Part shown: piece by piece, positions 17,034 to 22,825 of the stretch
Position numbering within the stretch: the stretch's first letter is position 1
How the letters are laid out: every line of letters starts with the position of its first letter
Origin: Phototrophicales bacterium
Lineage (GTDB): Bacteria > Chloroflexota > Anaerolineae > Aggregatilineales > Phototrophicaceae
Length of the DNA: 22,825 nt
Direction of reading: 5' to 3'
Assembly (NCBI GenBank): GCA_002794515.1
Contig: PGTJ01000006.1
Location: 1-22,825 of the forward strand
Notes under the pieces: generated by a model
Told to the model about the DNA's origin: nothing
Database searches by the model: none
What the model saw: only the letters and a program-made list of their open reading frames with translations
Program-made: the position numbers and the translations under genes

Positions 17034-17510
17034 TTAACGCAGGTTGCGATAGGCATTCATTCGGGTCTGATTAACCAGTTCATCGACCCGCTCGTTGTGA
17101 CGATCCCCCGCATGTCCCCGTGTCCAATGCCAATGAATGATATGGCGTTGGGTGGCGAGGTGTAGTCGTTCCCATAAATCTCGATTTTTCACAGGTTGTT
17201 TATCGGCAGTGCGCCATCCATTTTTTATCCAACCATTTAACCATGTGGTGATGCCATTCTTCAGATATTGGCTATCGGTATAAAAATCAACCTCACACCG
17301 CATTTTGAGCGCCTCTAATGCTTGAATGGCGGCTGTGAGTTCCATATGGTTATTGGTCGTCTGTGAGTCATAACCGGTCAGGGCTTTTTCGACCAACTCA
17401 CCATTTTCCCGTGTGAACATCAATAATGCCGCCCATGCGCCAAATCCCGGATTGGGACTACATCCACCATCACTATAAATGGTCACTTTGGGTAATTCAT
17501 TATCACTCAC
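17034..17510 (-). CDS. rnhA: Ribonuclease HI
   Basis: A 158-residue RNase HI that cleaves the RNA strand of RNA-DNA hybrids, removing R-loops and primers. The full catalytic set is present: Asp14 in IYSDGGCSPNPG, Glu57 in NNHMELTAA, Asp79 in YTDSQYL, His133 in TRGHAGDRHN and Asp143 in ERVDEL. The basic handle GWIKNGWRTADKQPVKNRDLW is intact, as in E. coli RNase HI. I chose a GTG start at 17510 because AAAGGGG lies six bases upstream; a TTG two codons earlier abuts that site. The gene is divergent from the DUF697-like gene. Assignment is very secure. Confidence 0.95.
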   Translation of the reverse strand: MSDNELPKVTIYSDGGCSPNPGFGAWAALLMFTRENGELVEKALTGYDSQTTNNHMELTAAIQALEALKMRCEVDFYTDSQYLKNGITTWLNGWIKNGWRTADKQPVKNRDLWERLHLATQRHIIHWHWTRGHAGDRHNERVDELVNQTRMNAYRNLR

Positions 17511-17516
17511 AATCAA

Positions 17517-17523
17517 CCCCTTT
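17517..17523 (-). promoter_or_regulatory. Ribosome binding site deciding the rnhA GTG start
   Basis: AAAGGGG on the minus strand, six bases before GTG at 17510. The in-frame TTG at 17516 directly touches this site and is therefore less likely to be used. Confidence 0.65.
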
Positions 17524-17586
17524 CACAACTTTTATTCAAAAAAATGCGTAATAGCTATTATATGAGATGAAAGAGGAAAAAACACG

Positions 17587-18036
17587 ATGGATGTGCAAAA
17601 ATTAGATCAAAAACGCCTCGATGCCATGCTCCGCATTGTTCAAAATGCTATCGGCACAGGTGTGGCGGGGGCTGTACCCGTCCCTGCGATGGAAACGGCG
17701 AAAATGGTTGGTATTGCCGCGGCAGATGCGTGGATGTTTTGGGATATTTATCGGATTTACTTCAACGATGCCCCGACATCAGAAAAATTAGCCGATATGC
17801 TCAACAAAGCGGGCATGATTATCGTGACGGGTGGTGTGGTAAGTTATACGGCATTGCGCGTCTCGCAAGGACTTCTGAATGTATTCTTGAGCATGATTCC
17901 CATCGGCGGATGGTTGCTTTCGGGTGTGTTGACGGGTGGCTCATCGGTCATGGCAGGGTTGTTCTGGACGGGGTTAATTGAGTCATTTTATATGGATGCC
18001 CAACGAAAACAAGCGACCGAAAATAGCCCGTCATAA
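17587..18036 (+). CDS. DUF697/YcjF-like small membrane protein
   Basis: A 149-residue protein with several hydrophobic stretches (about 20-55, 78-98 and 101-135). The segments GVAGAVPVPAMETAKMVGI and IPIGGWLLSGVLTGGSSVMAG have the Gly/Pro pattern of DUF697, a membrane domain found alone or fused to small GTPases (YcjF, EcfA-like contexts). The family's function is poorly known; it is often near stress or envelope genes. An AGAGGA ribosome site precedes the ATG. It stands alone: divergent from rnhA and convergent with the amidase. DUF697 membership is my recognition from pattern, not a profile match. Confidence 0.6.
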   Translation: MDVQKLDQKRLDAMLRIVQNAIGTGVAGAVPVPAMETAKMVGIAAADAWMFWDIYRIYFNDAPTSEKLADMLNKAGMIIVTGGVVSYTALRVSQGLLNVFLSMIPIGGWLLSGVLTGGSSVMAGLFWTGLIESFYMDAQRKQATENSPS

Positions 18037-18064
18037 TTTGCCTGATACAATTCAGATCAATTCC

Positions 18065-18087
18065 GCCATCGGCACAATGCCGATGGC
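18065..18087. terminator. Perfect hairpin between convergent genes, likely bidirectional terminator
   Basis: GCCATCGGCA and TGCCGATGGC form a perfect ten-pair stem around a CAA loop, 28 bases after the DUF697-like stop codon. No strong T-run follows on either strand, so termination may be inefficient or Rho-assisted. A second weaker stem (AGCCC/GGGCT) lies at 18103-18119. The amidase gene ends on the other strand at 18170. Confidence 0.55.
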
Positions 18088-18169
18088 TATTCGCATTTCA
18101 TAAGCCCACTAAAGGGGCTAGTTGGAAATTTATCATCGAATTTTAGCACGGTACATGTGCTTTATGCCT

Positions 18170-19879
18170 TCATCCCCCCAACAACACACCAACGCGCAAG
18201 CGATTATTGCCGATGAGAACATCCTCGACATTGTATTCACTCACGCCATAACGGTTATCTAATAACGCATCCAATGCACGGATAAAATCGGCAGGGATGA
18301 TACCCGCTAAATATTGGTGTGTCCCCTCATCGGCAGGGATATGATCCACTGTGGTGACAGATAACACCGTCATCTCGACAAAATCCACAATTGTGCGCCG
18401 TATGGCGATGGTGATGATATACACCACACCATCAACATCCACATAAAATTCAAGTTGGCGTTCTCCATATACGACCAACACATAACCAATGGGATGATGA
18501 TTTTGAATTTGTAACTGATGCAACAAATCATTATGCGGAATGTCCCATTCGGTATAATTGGTTGGGGTGTTGCTCGGTGTTGGTGTGATGGTGGGTGTCG
18601 GTGTCCGAGTCGGTGTGGGTGTATTGGTCGATGTGGGTGTTGGTGTGAGGGTGGGTACAATCAGGTTTGCCACATCATTGCGAATAGATGGCAACAAATG
18701 ATATAACACATCCCCAGGGCATGTCGTACCGCTTGGGCATCCGTATATCGATGAATTGCCATCCCGATGTCCCGATATGTTCCACATGGTTAATGCCGAT
18801 GGATTATGATACCCCCACCCTGTCGGGTTAATGTTCAAAATAGTCGCCTTCCATGCCAATAAATTTTTGAGGCTATTCAGCGCATTATTCGATGGATTGA
18901 CGCTGGTGAATGTGCCGATTAACGCGATGCCCATCGTCTTGCTATTCATACAACTAAAATGTGCGCCGATGCTCCCATCACCACCTGCGCGTCCCTCGTA
19001 TATCACACCGTTGGGATCGATGAGGTAATTATAACCAATATCCCCCCACCCCAGTGTGTTGGTGTGATAATGCCATATAGAGCGCACCCGCGCCGCCCAG
19101 TCGGTATCGGTGTTTGGTGTGGCGGTGTGATGCACAATGAAATGAGTGATTGTGGTATATTGTGGCGACCATAGGGGCGCGTTTTGTCCATCGGGACAGC
19201 CCCACCCTGTCCGTGATACGACCGGTTGGGGCGCGGAATTGGGCAACATAATCGTCTGACCAGAGGATGCCCGTGCTTGAATATCGGCGATGGCGCTCGG
19301 CGGTGTTTCGCCCGCGCTAATCAGGCTGATGGTCGCCGATGAAAATGTGATAGATTGTGAAATAGCAGTCTCATCCCAAAAGATGCCCAATTGGATATAA
19401 CGGGTGGATTGATCAAAACTGAATAAATGGGCATATAGCCCAACAGCATCCACATGAAAATGGTCTATGATTTGCCAATCTGTCCATGTTTCGCCATCTA
19501 CAGACCCGCGTAAAGCCACATCTACGGCATTTTCATCATATGTCGTTTGCGCGACATGTACAATCAGACCGACATCCAAAACAGGTGCAACACGGGTGAG
19601 TGAGACGGTGAATGGTGTGCTGATAAAAACGCGATTGGGGTTATCCCCTGCTGATAATATCAACGGCGCGAAATCATATTGGATTGTTTGCTGTTGTATA
19701 TCGACTGAAAAAGGACGGCTGATATCCACCATAGGCGCGGTTGCGGTGAGTGTGCGCGTGGTGACGAAATTGGCTTGTGCATGAGCAAGCGCATCCGATT
19801 GGCTGTTGATGGTCAAAAGGAATGCCATCATCATGCCACATAAAAATCCGCAAATGAGTAGGTGTCGTGTTGTTTTCAT
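18170..19879 (-). CDS. Secreted PGRP-type N-acetylmuramoyl-L-alanine amidase with novel C-terminal domain
   Basis: A 569-residue exported protein. A signal peptide (about 1-35, ending in an Ala-x-Ala-like site near ALAHAQA) is followed by a beta-rich domain (about 38-215) with a SVDGETWTDWQIID segment, as in PGRP proteins of Actinobacteria and Chloroflexota. The PGRP/amidase_2 domain (about 220-405) keeps zinc ligands His250 or His251 (IVHHTAT), His371 (ISGHRD) and Cys387 (TCPGD), plus Tyr283 in GYNYLID, so it should cut the bond between MurNAc and L-Ala in peptidoglycan. A (Thr-Pro)n linker (409-440) leads to a 130-residue C-terminal domain that I do not recognise, rich in Ile, Val and Asp. 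There is no cell-wall anchor motif. A TATAAT box lies so close to the ATG that the mRNA could be leaderless. Confidence 0.88.
   Translation of the reverse strand: MKTTRHLLICGFLCGMMMAFLLTINSQSDALAHAQANFVTTRTLTATAPMVDISRPFSVDIQQQTIQYDFAPLILSAGDNPNRVFISTPFTVSLTRVAPVLDVGLIVHVAQTTYDENAVDVALRGSVDGETWTDWQIIDHFHVDAVGLYAHLFSFDQSTRYIQLGIFWDETAISQSITFSSATISLISAGETPPSAIADIQARASSGQTIMLPNSAPQPVVSRTGWGCPDGQNAPLWSPQYTTITHFIVHHTATPNTDTDWAARVRSIWHYHTNTLGWGDIGYNYLIDPNGVIYEGRAGGDGSIGAHFSCMNSKTMGIALIGTFTSVNPSNNALNSLKNLLAWKATILNINPTGWGYHNPSALTMWNISGHRDGNSSIYGCPSGTTCPGDVLYHLLPSIRNDVANLIVPTLTPTPTSTNTPTPTRTPTPTITPTPSNTPTNYTEWDIPHNDLLHQLQIQNHHPIGYVLVVYGERQLEFYVDVDGVVYIITIAIRRTIVDFVEMTVLSVTTVDHIPADEGTHQYLAGIIPADFIRALDALLDNRYGVSEYNVEDVLIGNNRLRVGVLLGG
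18560..18655 (-). repeat. Thr-Pro linker repeat in the amidase gene
   Basis: On the plus strand this is a run of GGTGT-type hexamer variants; in the gene it encodes TPTPTSTNTPTPTRTPTPT-like sequence. It is a flexible extracellular spacer of the kind common in Chloroflexota surface proteins. Confidence 0.75.
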
Positions 19880-19886
19880 ATCCTAA

Positions 19887-19892
19887 ATTATA
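19887..19892 (-). promoter_or_regulatory. Consensus -10 box directly before the amidase ATG
   Basis: A perfect TATAAT on the minus strand ends seven bases before the ATG at 19879. By normal spacing transcription would begin at 19880 or 19879, giving a leaderless message. The -35 region at 17-base spacing (GCGCCT, 19910-19915) does not match consensus, and the only upstream AGGA is too close to the ATG to act as a normal ribosome site. Confidence 0.4.
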
Positions 19893-19909
19893 GGAGAAAA
19901 TTGCGACAA

Positions 19910-19935
19910 AGGCGCATAACGATTGCTATACGCCT
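19910..19935. promoter_or_regulatory. Inverted repeat at the amidase promoter, operator candidate
   Basis: AGGCGCATA and TATACGCCT are inverted copies (eight of nine positions) around an eight-base spacer. The left arm coincides with the expected -35 position of the amidase promoter, so a bound regulator would affect its use. Confidence 0.4.
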
Positions 19936-19965
19936 GTTTAGATTGGGTTAGAATGTGATTTTTAT

Positions 19966-19993
19966 CCAAAAACACCCATATTTTGGGGTGTTT
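19966..19993 (-). terminator. Intrinsic terminator on the minus strand
   Basis: An eight-pair stem AAACACCC/GGGTGTTT with a loop of eight bases, followed on the minus strand by a T-rich tail. As no protein gene precedes it on this strand for over 400 bases, it suggests that something untranslated is transcribed from the right. Confidence 0.55.
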
Positions 19994-20253
19994 GATATGA
20001 ATTTAGTCCCAATAAGATGATAACCTATTGACATGCACGATAATGTGATGATAATGGATGATAGTGGTCATGATATAAGCGGGTTTACACTAACCGCGCT
20101 AGGAGTTACATCTATCAAAATGGACACATCCATTGAATGTGACTGTAGCCTCATAAACGGGACTTTACACCTCGCCCATGCAATCTTGTCGCACAGGCAA
20201 TCCCCCTGCGACCCAGTTGCCCGACCACAAATTGTTGTTCGTATAAATTTATG
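19966..20253 (-). ncRNA. Candidate structured small RNA, unidentified
   Basis: On the minus strand, four hairpins occur in a row before a terminator: CAUAAAUU/AAUUUGUG (20253-20226, one G-U pair), GUCGC..GCGAC with an inner AGG/CCU helix (20212-20188), AUGGA/UCCAU (20133-20120) and GCGGUU/AACCGC with one bulge (20097-20079). The last element (19993-19970) pairs AAACACCC with GGGTGTTT and ends in a run of five T, a proper intrinsic terminator on this strand. No matching RNA family was recognised; the exact 5' end is unknown. Confidence 0.3.
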
Positions 20254-20355
20254 ATATTCACAATCACCCAGTGAGTTTGATTTGGGTGTAAAGATGTTGC
20301 CATATTGACTGTCTATCATGACGGCTATGGTTTTTGACAAGCTATGTTGCTGATT

Positions 20356-20370
20356 CAACGCAAGGCGTTG
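20356..20370. promoter_or_regulatory. Inverted repeat upstream of the decarboxylase
   Basis: CAACGC and GCGTTG are perfect inverted arms around AAG. A weak promoter, TTGCGG (20368-20373) with CATAAT (20390-20395) at 16 bases, overlaps the right arm, so the repeat would be well placed as an operator. Both calls are tentative. Confidence 0.35.
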
Positions 20371-20410
20371 CGGAGAGAAGCGAATCACACATAATTTTTT
20401 GCGTTTTTAT

Positions 20411-20426
20411 GGTGATAATCATCACC
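20411..20426. promoter_or_regulatory. Palindrome in the decarboxylase leader
   Basis: GGTGAT and ATCACC are perfect inverted arms around AATC, 23 bases before the proposed TTG start. It could be a protein-binding site or a small leader hairpin. Confidence 0.35.
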
Positions 20427-20448
20427 TGTTTATGAGGAATAAAGCGAA

Positions 20449-21948
20449 TTGATAACCAATCCCAAAAACCGCCAAAACAACCTGACGGGCGACCTCGACC
20501 AAAGCCGAATGCCCTACCTCGAAAGCTTATTGGCAGAAAAAGAGGCGTATCATATTTCCTTCCACATGCCCGGTCATAAGATGAACATGAAACCTCATCC
20601 CATGTTGGAGCAATATTGGGGTGGCAATCTTCATCCCGCTGATGTAGTCGAGATCAACGGCATTATCGATTATTTACATGCCCCTAAAGGCAAACTGCTC
20701 GAAGCACAACAATTGGCGGCACAAGCCTATGGCGCAGACCACACCTTTTTTCTCATCAACGGGTCTACCGTCGGCAATATGGGCGCGATTATGAGCGCCT
20801 CTGGCGCAGGGCAAAAAGTGATGATGCCCCGTGCCTGTCATCGGTCTGTGTATGGTGGATTGGTGCTATCGGGCGCGATGCCGGTGTATATCCCGCCCGA
20901 TTATCATCCGCAAGTTGGATCATCTTTGGCGGTATCGGCAGATGTGGTACGGCGATTATTCACCGAACACGATAACATCGCCGCCGTTCATATCACATCG
21001 CCCAATTATTACGGCGTGTTATCTGATACGGCAACCATCAGCCAAATCGCCCATGAGCATGGCGCATTGATGTTGGTGGATGAGGCGCACGGGTCGCATT
21101 TGGCATTCCATGATGGATTGCCGAAATCGGCGACACAACTTGGCGCCGATATGGTGATTCAAAGCACACATAAAACACAAGGTGCGCTCACCCAAGCCTC
21201 GATGTTGCATGTGATTGGGGATCGGGTGAATGTAGCACGAGTGGCACAAGTGATGGCGCTGTTGCAATCGTCATCACCCAATTCGCTGTTGCTCGCCTCG
21301 TTGGATGCGGCACGGATGCAAATGGCGACCGAAGGCTACGACTTGCTCAGTCGGGTATTAGAACTGTCATATTATGCCCGTGAGCAAATCGCCGACATCG
21401 ATGGGTTGTGGTGTTATGGCGATGATTTAATCGGTCATAATGGCATTTTTGCCTACGACCCGACCAAATTGGTCATCGGTGTGCGCGGGATTGGTCAGAC
21501 AGGTTATGCCGTATCCGATGCGCTTCGTCATACTTACGGAATCGATGTGGAATTCGCCGATTTGCGCCAGATCATTTGCTCAATCACCATTGGTGATGAT
21601 GACCACACCATTAACCGCCTGATTAGCGCCCTGCGCCAAATTGCCCAAGATAAACGGACGGTAGATAACGACCCCGAAGTGCCGCCCCCTGCCGAATTGC
21701 CGAAAATCGCTATCAGTCCACGCGATGCGTATTTCGCCACATCGCGCCCTGTGCCATTGGCACAATCAGTCGGTGAGATCAGCGCCGAGAACATCATCCC
21801 CTACCCGCCCGGTATCCCGTTGGTGGTGCCAGGTGAAATTCTCACCCAAGAATTGCTCGATTATCTGGCATATCTACGACACAAAGGTAGTGGTGTTGTC
21901 GGTGTAGAAGATAAATCATTGACGACCTTGCGGATTGTCATCCAATAA
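20449..21948 (+). CDS. Orn/Lys/Arg decarboxylase, SpeA/YaaO-like
   Basis: A 499-residue fold-type I PLP decarboxylase, cytosolic, of the short Bacillus SpeA/YaaO type. It would make cadaverine, putrescine or agmatine from lysine, ornithine or arginine, feeding polyamine synthesis. Conserved motifs are SFHMPGHK (37-44), LINGSTVGN (102-110), VDEAHGSH (210-217) with PLP residues Asp211 and His214, the Schiff-base Lys242 in QSTHKTQGALTQASMLH, and the C-terminal IPYPPGIPLVVPGE. The wing domain of the inducible long enzymes is absent. The start is a TTG with GAGG about 11 bases upstream; the next ATG (20509) has no ribosome site and would cut into a segment conserved in the family. Substrate choice cannot be read. 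A weak terminator follows. Confidence 0.9.
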   Translation: MITNPKNRQNNLTGDLDQSRMPYLESLLAEKEAYHISFHMPGHKMNMKPHPMLEQYWGGNLHPADVVEINGIIDYLHAPKGKLLEAQQLAAQAYGADHTFFLINGSTVGNMGAIMSASGAGQKVMMPRACHRSVYGGLVLSGAMPVYIPPDYHPQVGSSLAVSADVVRRLFTEHDNIAAVHITSPNYYGVLSDTATISQIAHEHGALMLVDEAHGSHLAFHDGLPKSATQLGADMVIQSTHKTQGALTQASMLHVIGDRVNVARVAQVMALLQSSSPNSLLLASLDAARMQMATEGYDLLSRVLELSYYAREQIADIDGLWCYGDDLIGHNGIFAYDPTKLVIGVRGIGQTGYAVSDALRHTYGIDVEFADLRQIICSITIGDDDHTINRLISALRQIAQDKRTVDNDPEVPPPAELPKIAISPRDAYFATSRPVPLAQSVGEISAENIIPYPPGIPLVVPGEILTQELLDYLAYLRHKGSGVVGVEDKSLTTLRIVIQ

Positions 21949-21956
21949 CCAACTGG

Positions 21957-21986
21957 CGGATGTATTTAGAGCATCCGATATATTTT
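21957..21986 (+). terminator. Weak terminator after the decarboxylase
   Basis: CGGATG and CATCCG form a six-pair stem with a nine-base loop, followed by ATATATTTT. It is placed nine bases after the decarboxylase stop, so the SET-domain gene may have its own promoter, which I could not identify with confidence. Confidence 0.45.
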
Positions 21987-22018
21987 GCAACACCTGTGTA
22001 TTCTATTCAGTATATCAA

Positions 22019-22025
22019 GAGAGGA
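22019..22025 (+). promoter_or_regulatory. Ribosome binding site deciding the SET-protein start
   Basis: GAGAGGA lies nine bases before the ATG at 22035. The frame is open 75 bases further upstream to an ATG at 21960, but that start lies in the terminator hairpin of the preceding gene. Confidence 0.75.
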
Positions 22026-22034
22026 AAACCAACC

Positions 22035-22508
22035 ATGTCGAATCGTTTCTATCCAGAAGAAATGCCAACCTACGAATATGAACCCACCAAAGATAAATTC
22101 GCCATCAAATTTGTGGATGATGGTGTTGGTCAAGGTGTGGTGACGCTCGTGCCATTCAAAAAAGGCGATATTATCTTTCGTTTTACCGGATTTTTCTCGT
22201 CAGAAATCACCCAATTCACCTTGCGCGTGAATGATCACCTGCACCTGCACGATCCATTTTTCATGGGCAAGGTGCTACACTCGTGCGACCCGAATGCCAG
22301 CGTGGATATGCAAACCCGCACCTTCACGGCGATTAAAGATATTGAGCCGGGCGAATTTGTGACGATGGATTATGCCCAAACCGAAGAACGGCTCTTCAAG
22401 CCATTCTATTGCTCGTGTGGCGCGCCGAATTGTCGTGGCTACATCACAGGTTATGGCGAATTGGAATTGGTCGGTCATAAAAATGGCAAAGCCAATCACG
22501 AAGCCTGA
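22035..22508 (+). CDS. Small SET-domain protein with post-SET zinc motif (putative lysine methyltransferase)
   Basis: A 157-residue protein. The SET core is visible as GVGQGVVTLVPFKKGDIIFRF (30-50), LHSCDPNAS (81-89), IEPGEFVTMDY (103-113), the last holding the catalytic-type Tyr113. A post-SET motif follows, Cys126-x-Cys128-x4-Cys133 (YCSCGAPNC), which with Cys84 of the HSCDPN loop would bind one zinc, as in eukaryotic SET enzymes. The usual Asn before HSC is Leu81, so cofactor contact may differ. Members use S-adenosylmethionine to methylate lysines; bacterial substrates are mostly unknown. A good ribosome site supports the start. It is followed by a strong terminator shared with the convergent PH-domain gene. 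Possible transfer from eukaryotes long ago is an inference only. Confidence 0.85.
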   Translation: MSNRFYPEEMPTYEYEPTKDKFAIKFVDDGVGQGVVTLVPFKKGDIIFRFTGFFSSEITQFTLRVNDHLHLHDPFFMGKVLHSCDPNASVDMQTRTFTAIKDIEPGEFVTMDYAQTEERLFKPFYCSCGAPNCRGYITGYGELELVGHKNGKANHEA

Positions 22509-22536
22509 CTGATACCATACGATGAAGATAATCCTG

Positions 22537-22567
22537 CCCGCCTATGTGTGTTCATAGGCGGGATTTT
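22537..22567. terminator. Strong terminator between convergent SET and PH genes
   Basis: CCCGCCTATG and CATAGGCGGG form a perfect ten-pair stem with loop TGTGTT, followed by ATTTT on the plus strand. The minus strand has no comparable T-run but the hairpin could still act on both transcripts. The core CCGCCTAT/ATAGGCGG is shared with the palindrome at 6395-6420. Confidence 0.8.
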
Positions 22568-22585
22568 AATCACTTAAAGTGGCAA

Positions 22586-22825
22586 TTACTTCAGAATGTA
22601 CGAAGCAAGTGTTTTTTGTAAGCCACGAATATCGATGCTTCTCTTTAATTCTTTCTCAATCACTTGCCCGCCTGTAATATAAAGTTTGAGTTCAGAATCA
22701 CGATCAAAAGCGCCTGCTGTTTCAATCGAGAATTGAATAATCGATTTGTAAGGGACTGAATGATACTCAACTTTATTACCAGTTAGACCTTGTTTATCTA
22801 CCAATATCAGTCGTTTATTGGTAAA
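22586..22825 (-). CDS. Bacterial PH-domain protein (bPH_1-like), C-terminal part, runs off window edge
   Basis: The gene is cut by the right window edge; about 79 C-terminal codons are visible and the frame stays open to the edge, so an apparent TTG start at 22804 is not the true one. The visible protein reads FTNKRLILVDKQG, then YHSVPYKSIIQFSIETAG, FDRDSELKLYITG and a final helix RGLQKTLASYIL. This is the strand order and end of the bacterial PH domain (bPH_1, formerly DUF1696), about 125 residues when complete. These small cytosolic proteins form ring-like oligomers in structures; their function is unknown. It is convergent with the SET gene and shares the terminator. Confidence 0.85.
   Translation of the reverse strand, partial: FTNKRLILVDKQGLTGNKVEYHSVPYKSIIQFSIETAGAFDRDSELKLYITGGQVIEKELKRSIDIRGLQKTLASYILK

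Larger units (their letters stand above)
19880..20448. other. 569-base gap without a convincing protein gene
   Basis: This gap separates the divergent amidase and decarboxylase genes. It holds the amidase promoter region on the left, a hairpin-rich stretch with a minus-strand terminator in the middle (19966-20253), and operator-like inverted repeats before the decarboxylase on the right. Open frames exist (a 73-codon plus frame at 20033-20254 and a 106-codon minus frame at 20068-20388), but neither has a ribosome site or a recognisable protein, and they overlap each other. Confidence 0.6.

Noticed and set aside
18560..18655. Short regular repeats that might be CRISPR-like
   Set aside because: The units are hexamer variants coding for Thr-Pro in frame, with no unique spacers.
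20060..20175. Short resemblance to RNase P RNA conserved regions on the minus strand (AAAGTCCCG and AAACCCGCTTAT)
   Set aside because: The two pieces are only about 100 bases apart, the 5' motif is interrupted and no P4 pairing or specificity domain can be drawn.
20033..20254. A 73-codon plus-strand open frame in the large gap
   Set aside because: No ribosome site or recognisable sequence; the hairpins and terminator point to the other strand.
20068..20388. A 106-codon minus-strand open frame in the large gap
   Set aside because: No ribosome site, Cys-rich and motif-free product, and it overlaps hairpins and other open frames; more likely a by-product of RNA structure or a decayed element.
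21960..22034. N-terminal extension of the SET protein from an earlier ATG
   Set aside because: The extension overlaps the decarboxylase terminator hairpin, lacks a ribosome site and is not SET-like; the strong site at 22019-22025 favours the ATG at 22035.

Overview
The window looks like a chromosome segment of a monoderm, probably Chloroflexota (Anaerolineae-like) bacterium; this is inferred from gene content, not from a marker gene. Pointers are a Tad/Flp assembly operon with no secretin, Thr-Pro-rich extracellular linkers in several surface proteins, a DegS/DegU-type pair, a long-form HPF and moderate G+C. No rRNA, tRNA, CRISPR array, intact insertion sequence or prophage gene was seen. Apart from two genes cut by the window edges, gene density is high and most gaps are short.

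Layout. 1-1659 (minus): a YlmD-YlmE-YlmG-like group (pgeF, yggS, yggT fragment), which in other Gram-positive-type genomes lies in the division cluster around sepF; no sepF lies between the genes here. 1786-3597 (plus): a NarL/DegU-type response regulator and a cytosolic DegS-like histidine kinase whose ATP-binding boxes are eroded. 3772-9863 (plus): five Tad genes in order, cpaB/rcpC, a REC-fused cpaE/tadZ, cpaF/tadA, tadB and tadC. 9891-11255 (plus): comF and hpf, with an intrinsic-terminator-like hairpin inside the first codons of comF and a good terminator after hpf.

11279-17510 (minus): rnhA, a class I aminotransferase, a membrane-anchored protein with two FlgD/CHU_C-like Asn-x-Asp-Gly motifs, a lipoprotein with a Thr/Ala/Pro-rich linker, and two family 2 glycosyltransferases. 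The last four are tightly packed and look like a surface-glycan or envelope module. 17587-18036 (plus): a DUF697-like membrane protein. 18170-19879 (minus): a secreted PGRP-type amidase with an unrecognised C-terminal domain. 19880-20448: a 569-bp gap without a convincing gene but with several hairpins and a minus-strand terminator, so a structured small RNA or degraded element is possible. 20449-22508 (plus): an Orn/Lys/Arg decarboxylase and a small SET-domain protein with a post-SET zinc motif. 22586-22825 (minus): the C-terminal part of a bacterial PH-domain protein.

How they fit together: the two-component pair sits directly before the Tad operon with a plausible promoter between, so it may control pilus assembly, but this is positional inference. 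Pilin and prepilin peptidase genes must lie elsewhere. The glycosyltransferases, lipoprotein, FlgD-like protein and amidase suggest a second, envelope-directed theme. The strongest follow-up points are the terminator inside comF, the degenerate kinase, the altered P-loop of CpaE, the hairpin-rich gap at 19.9-20.4 kb, and the SET protein.
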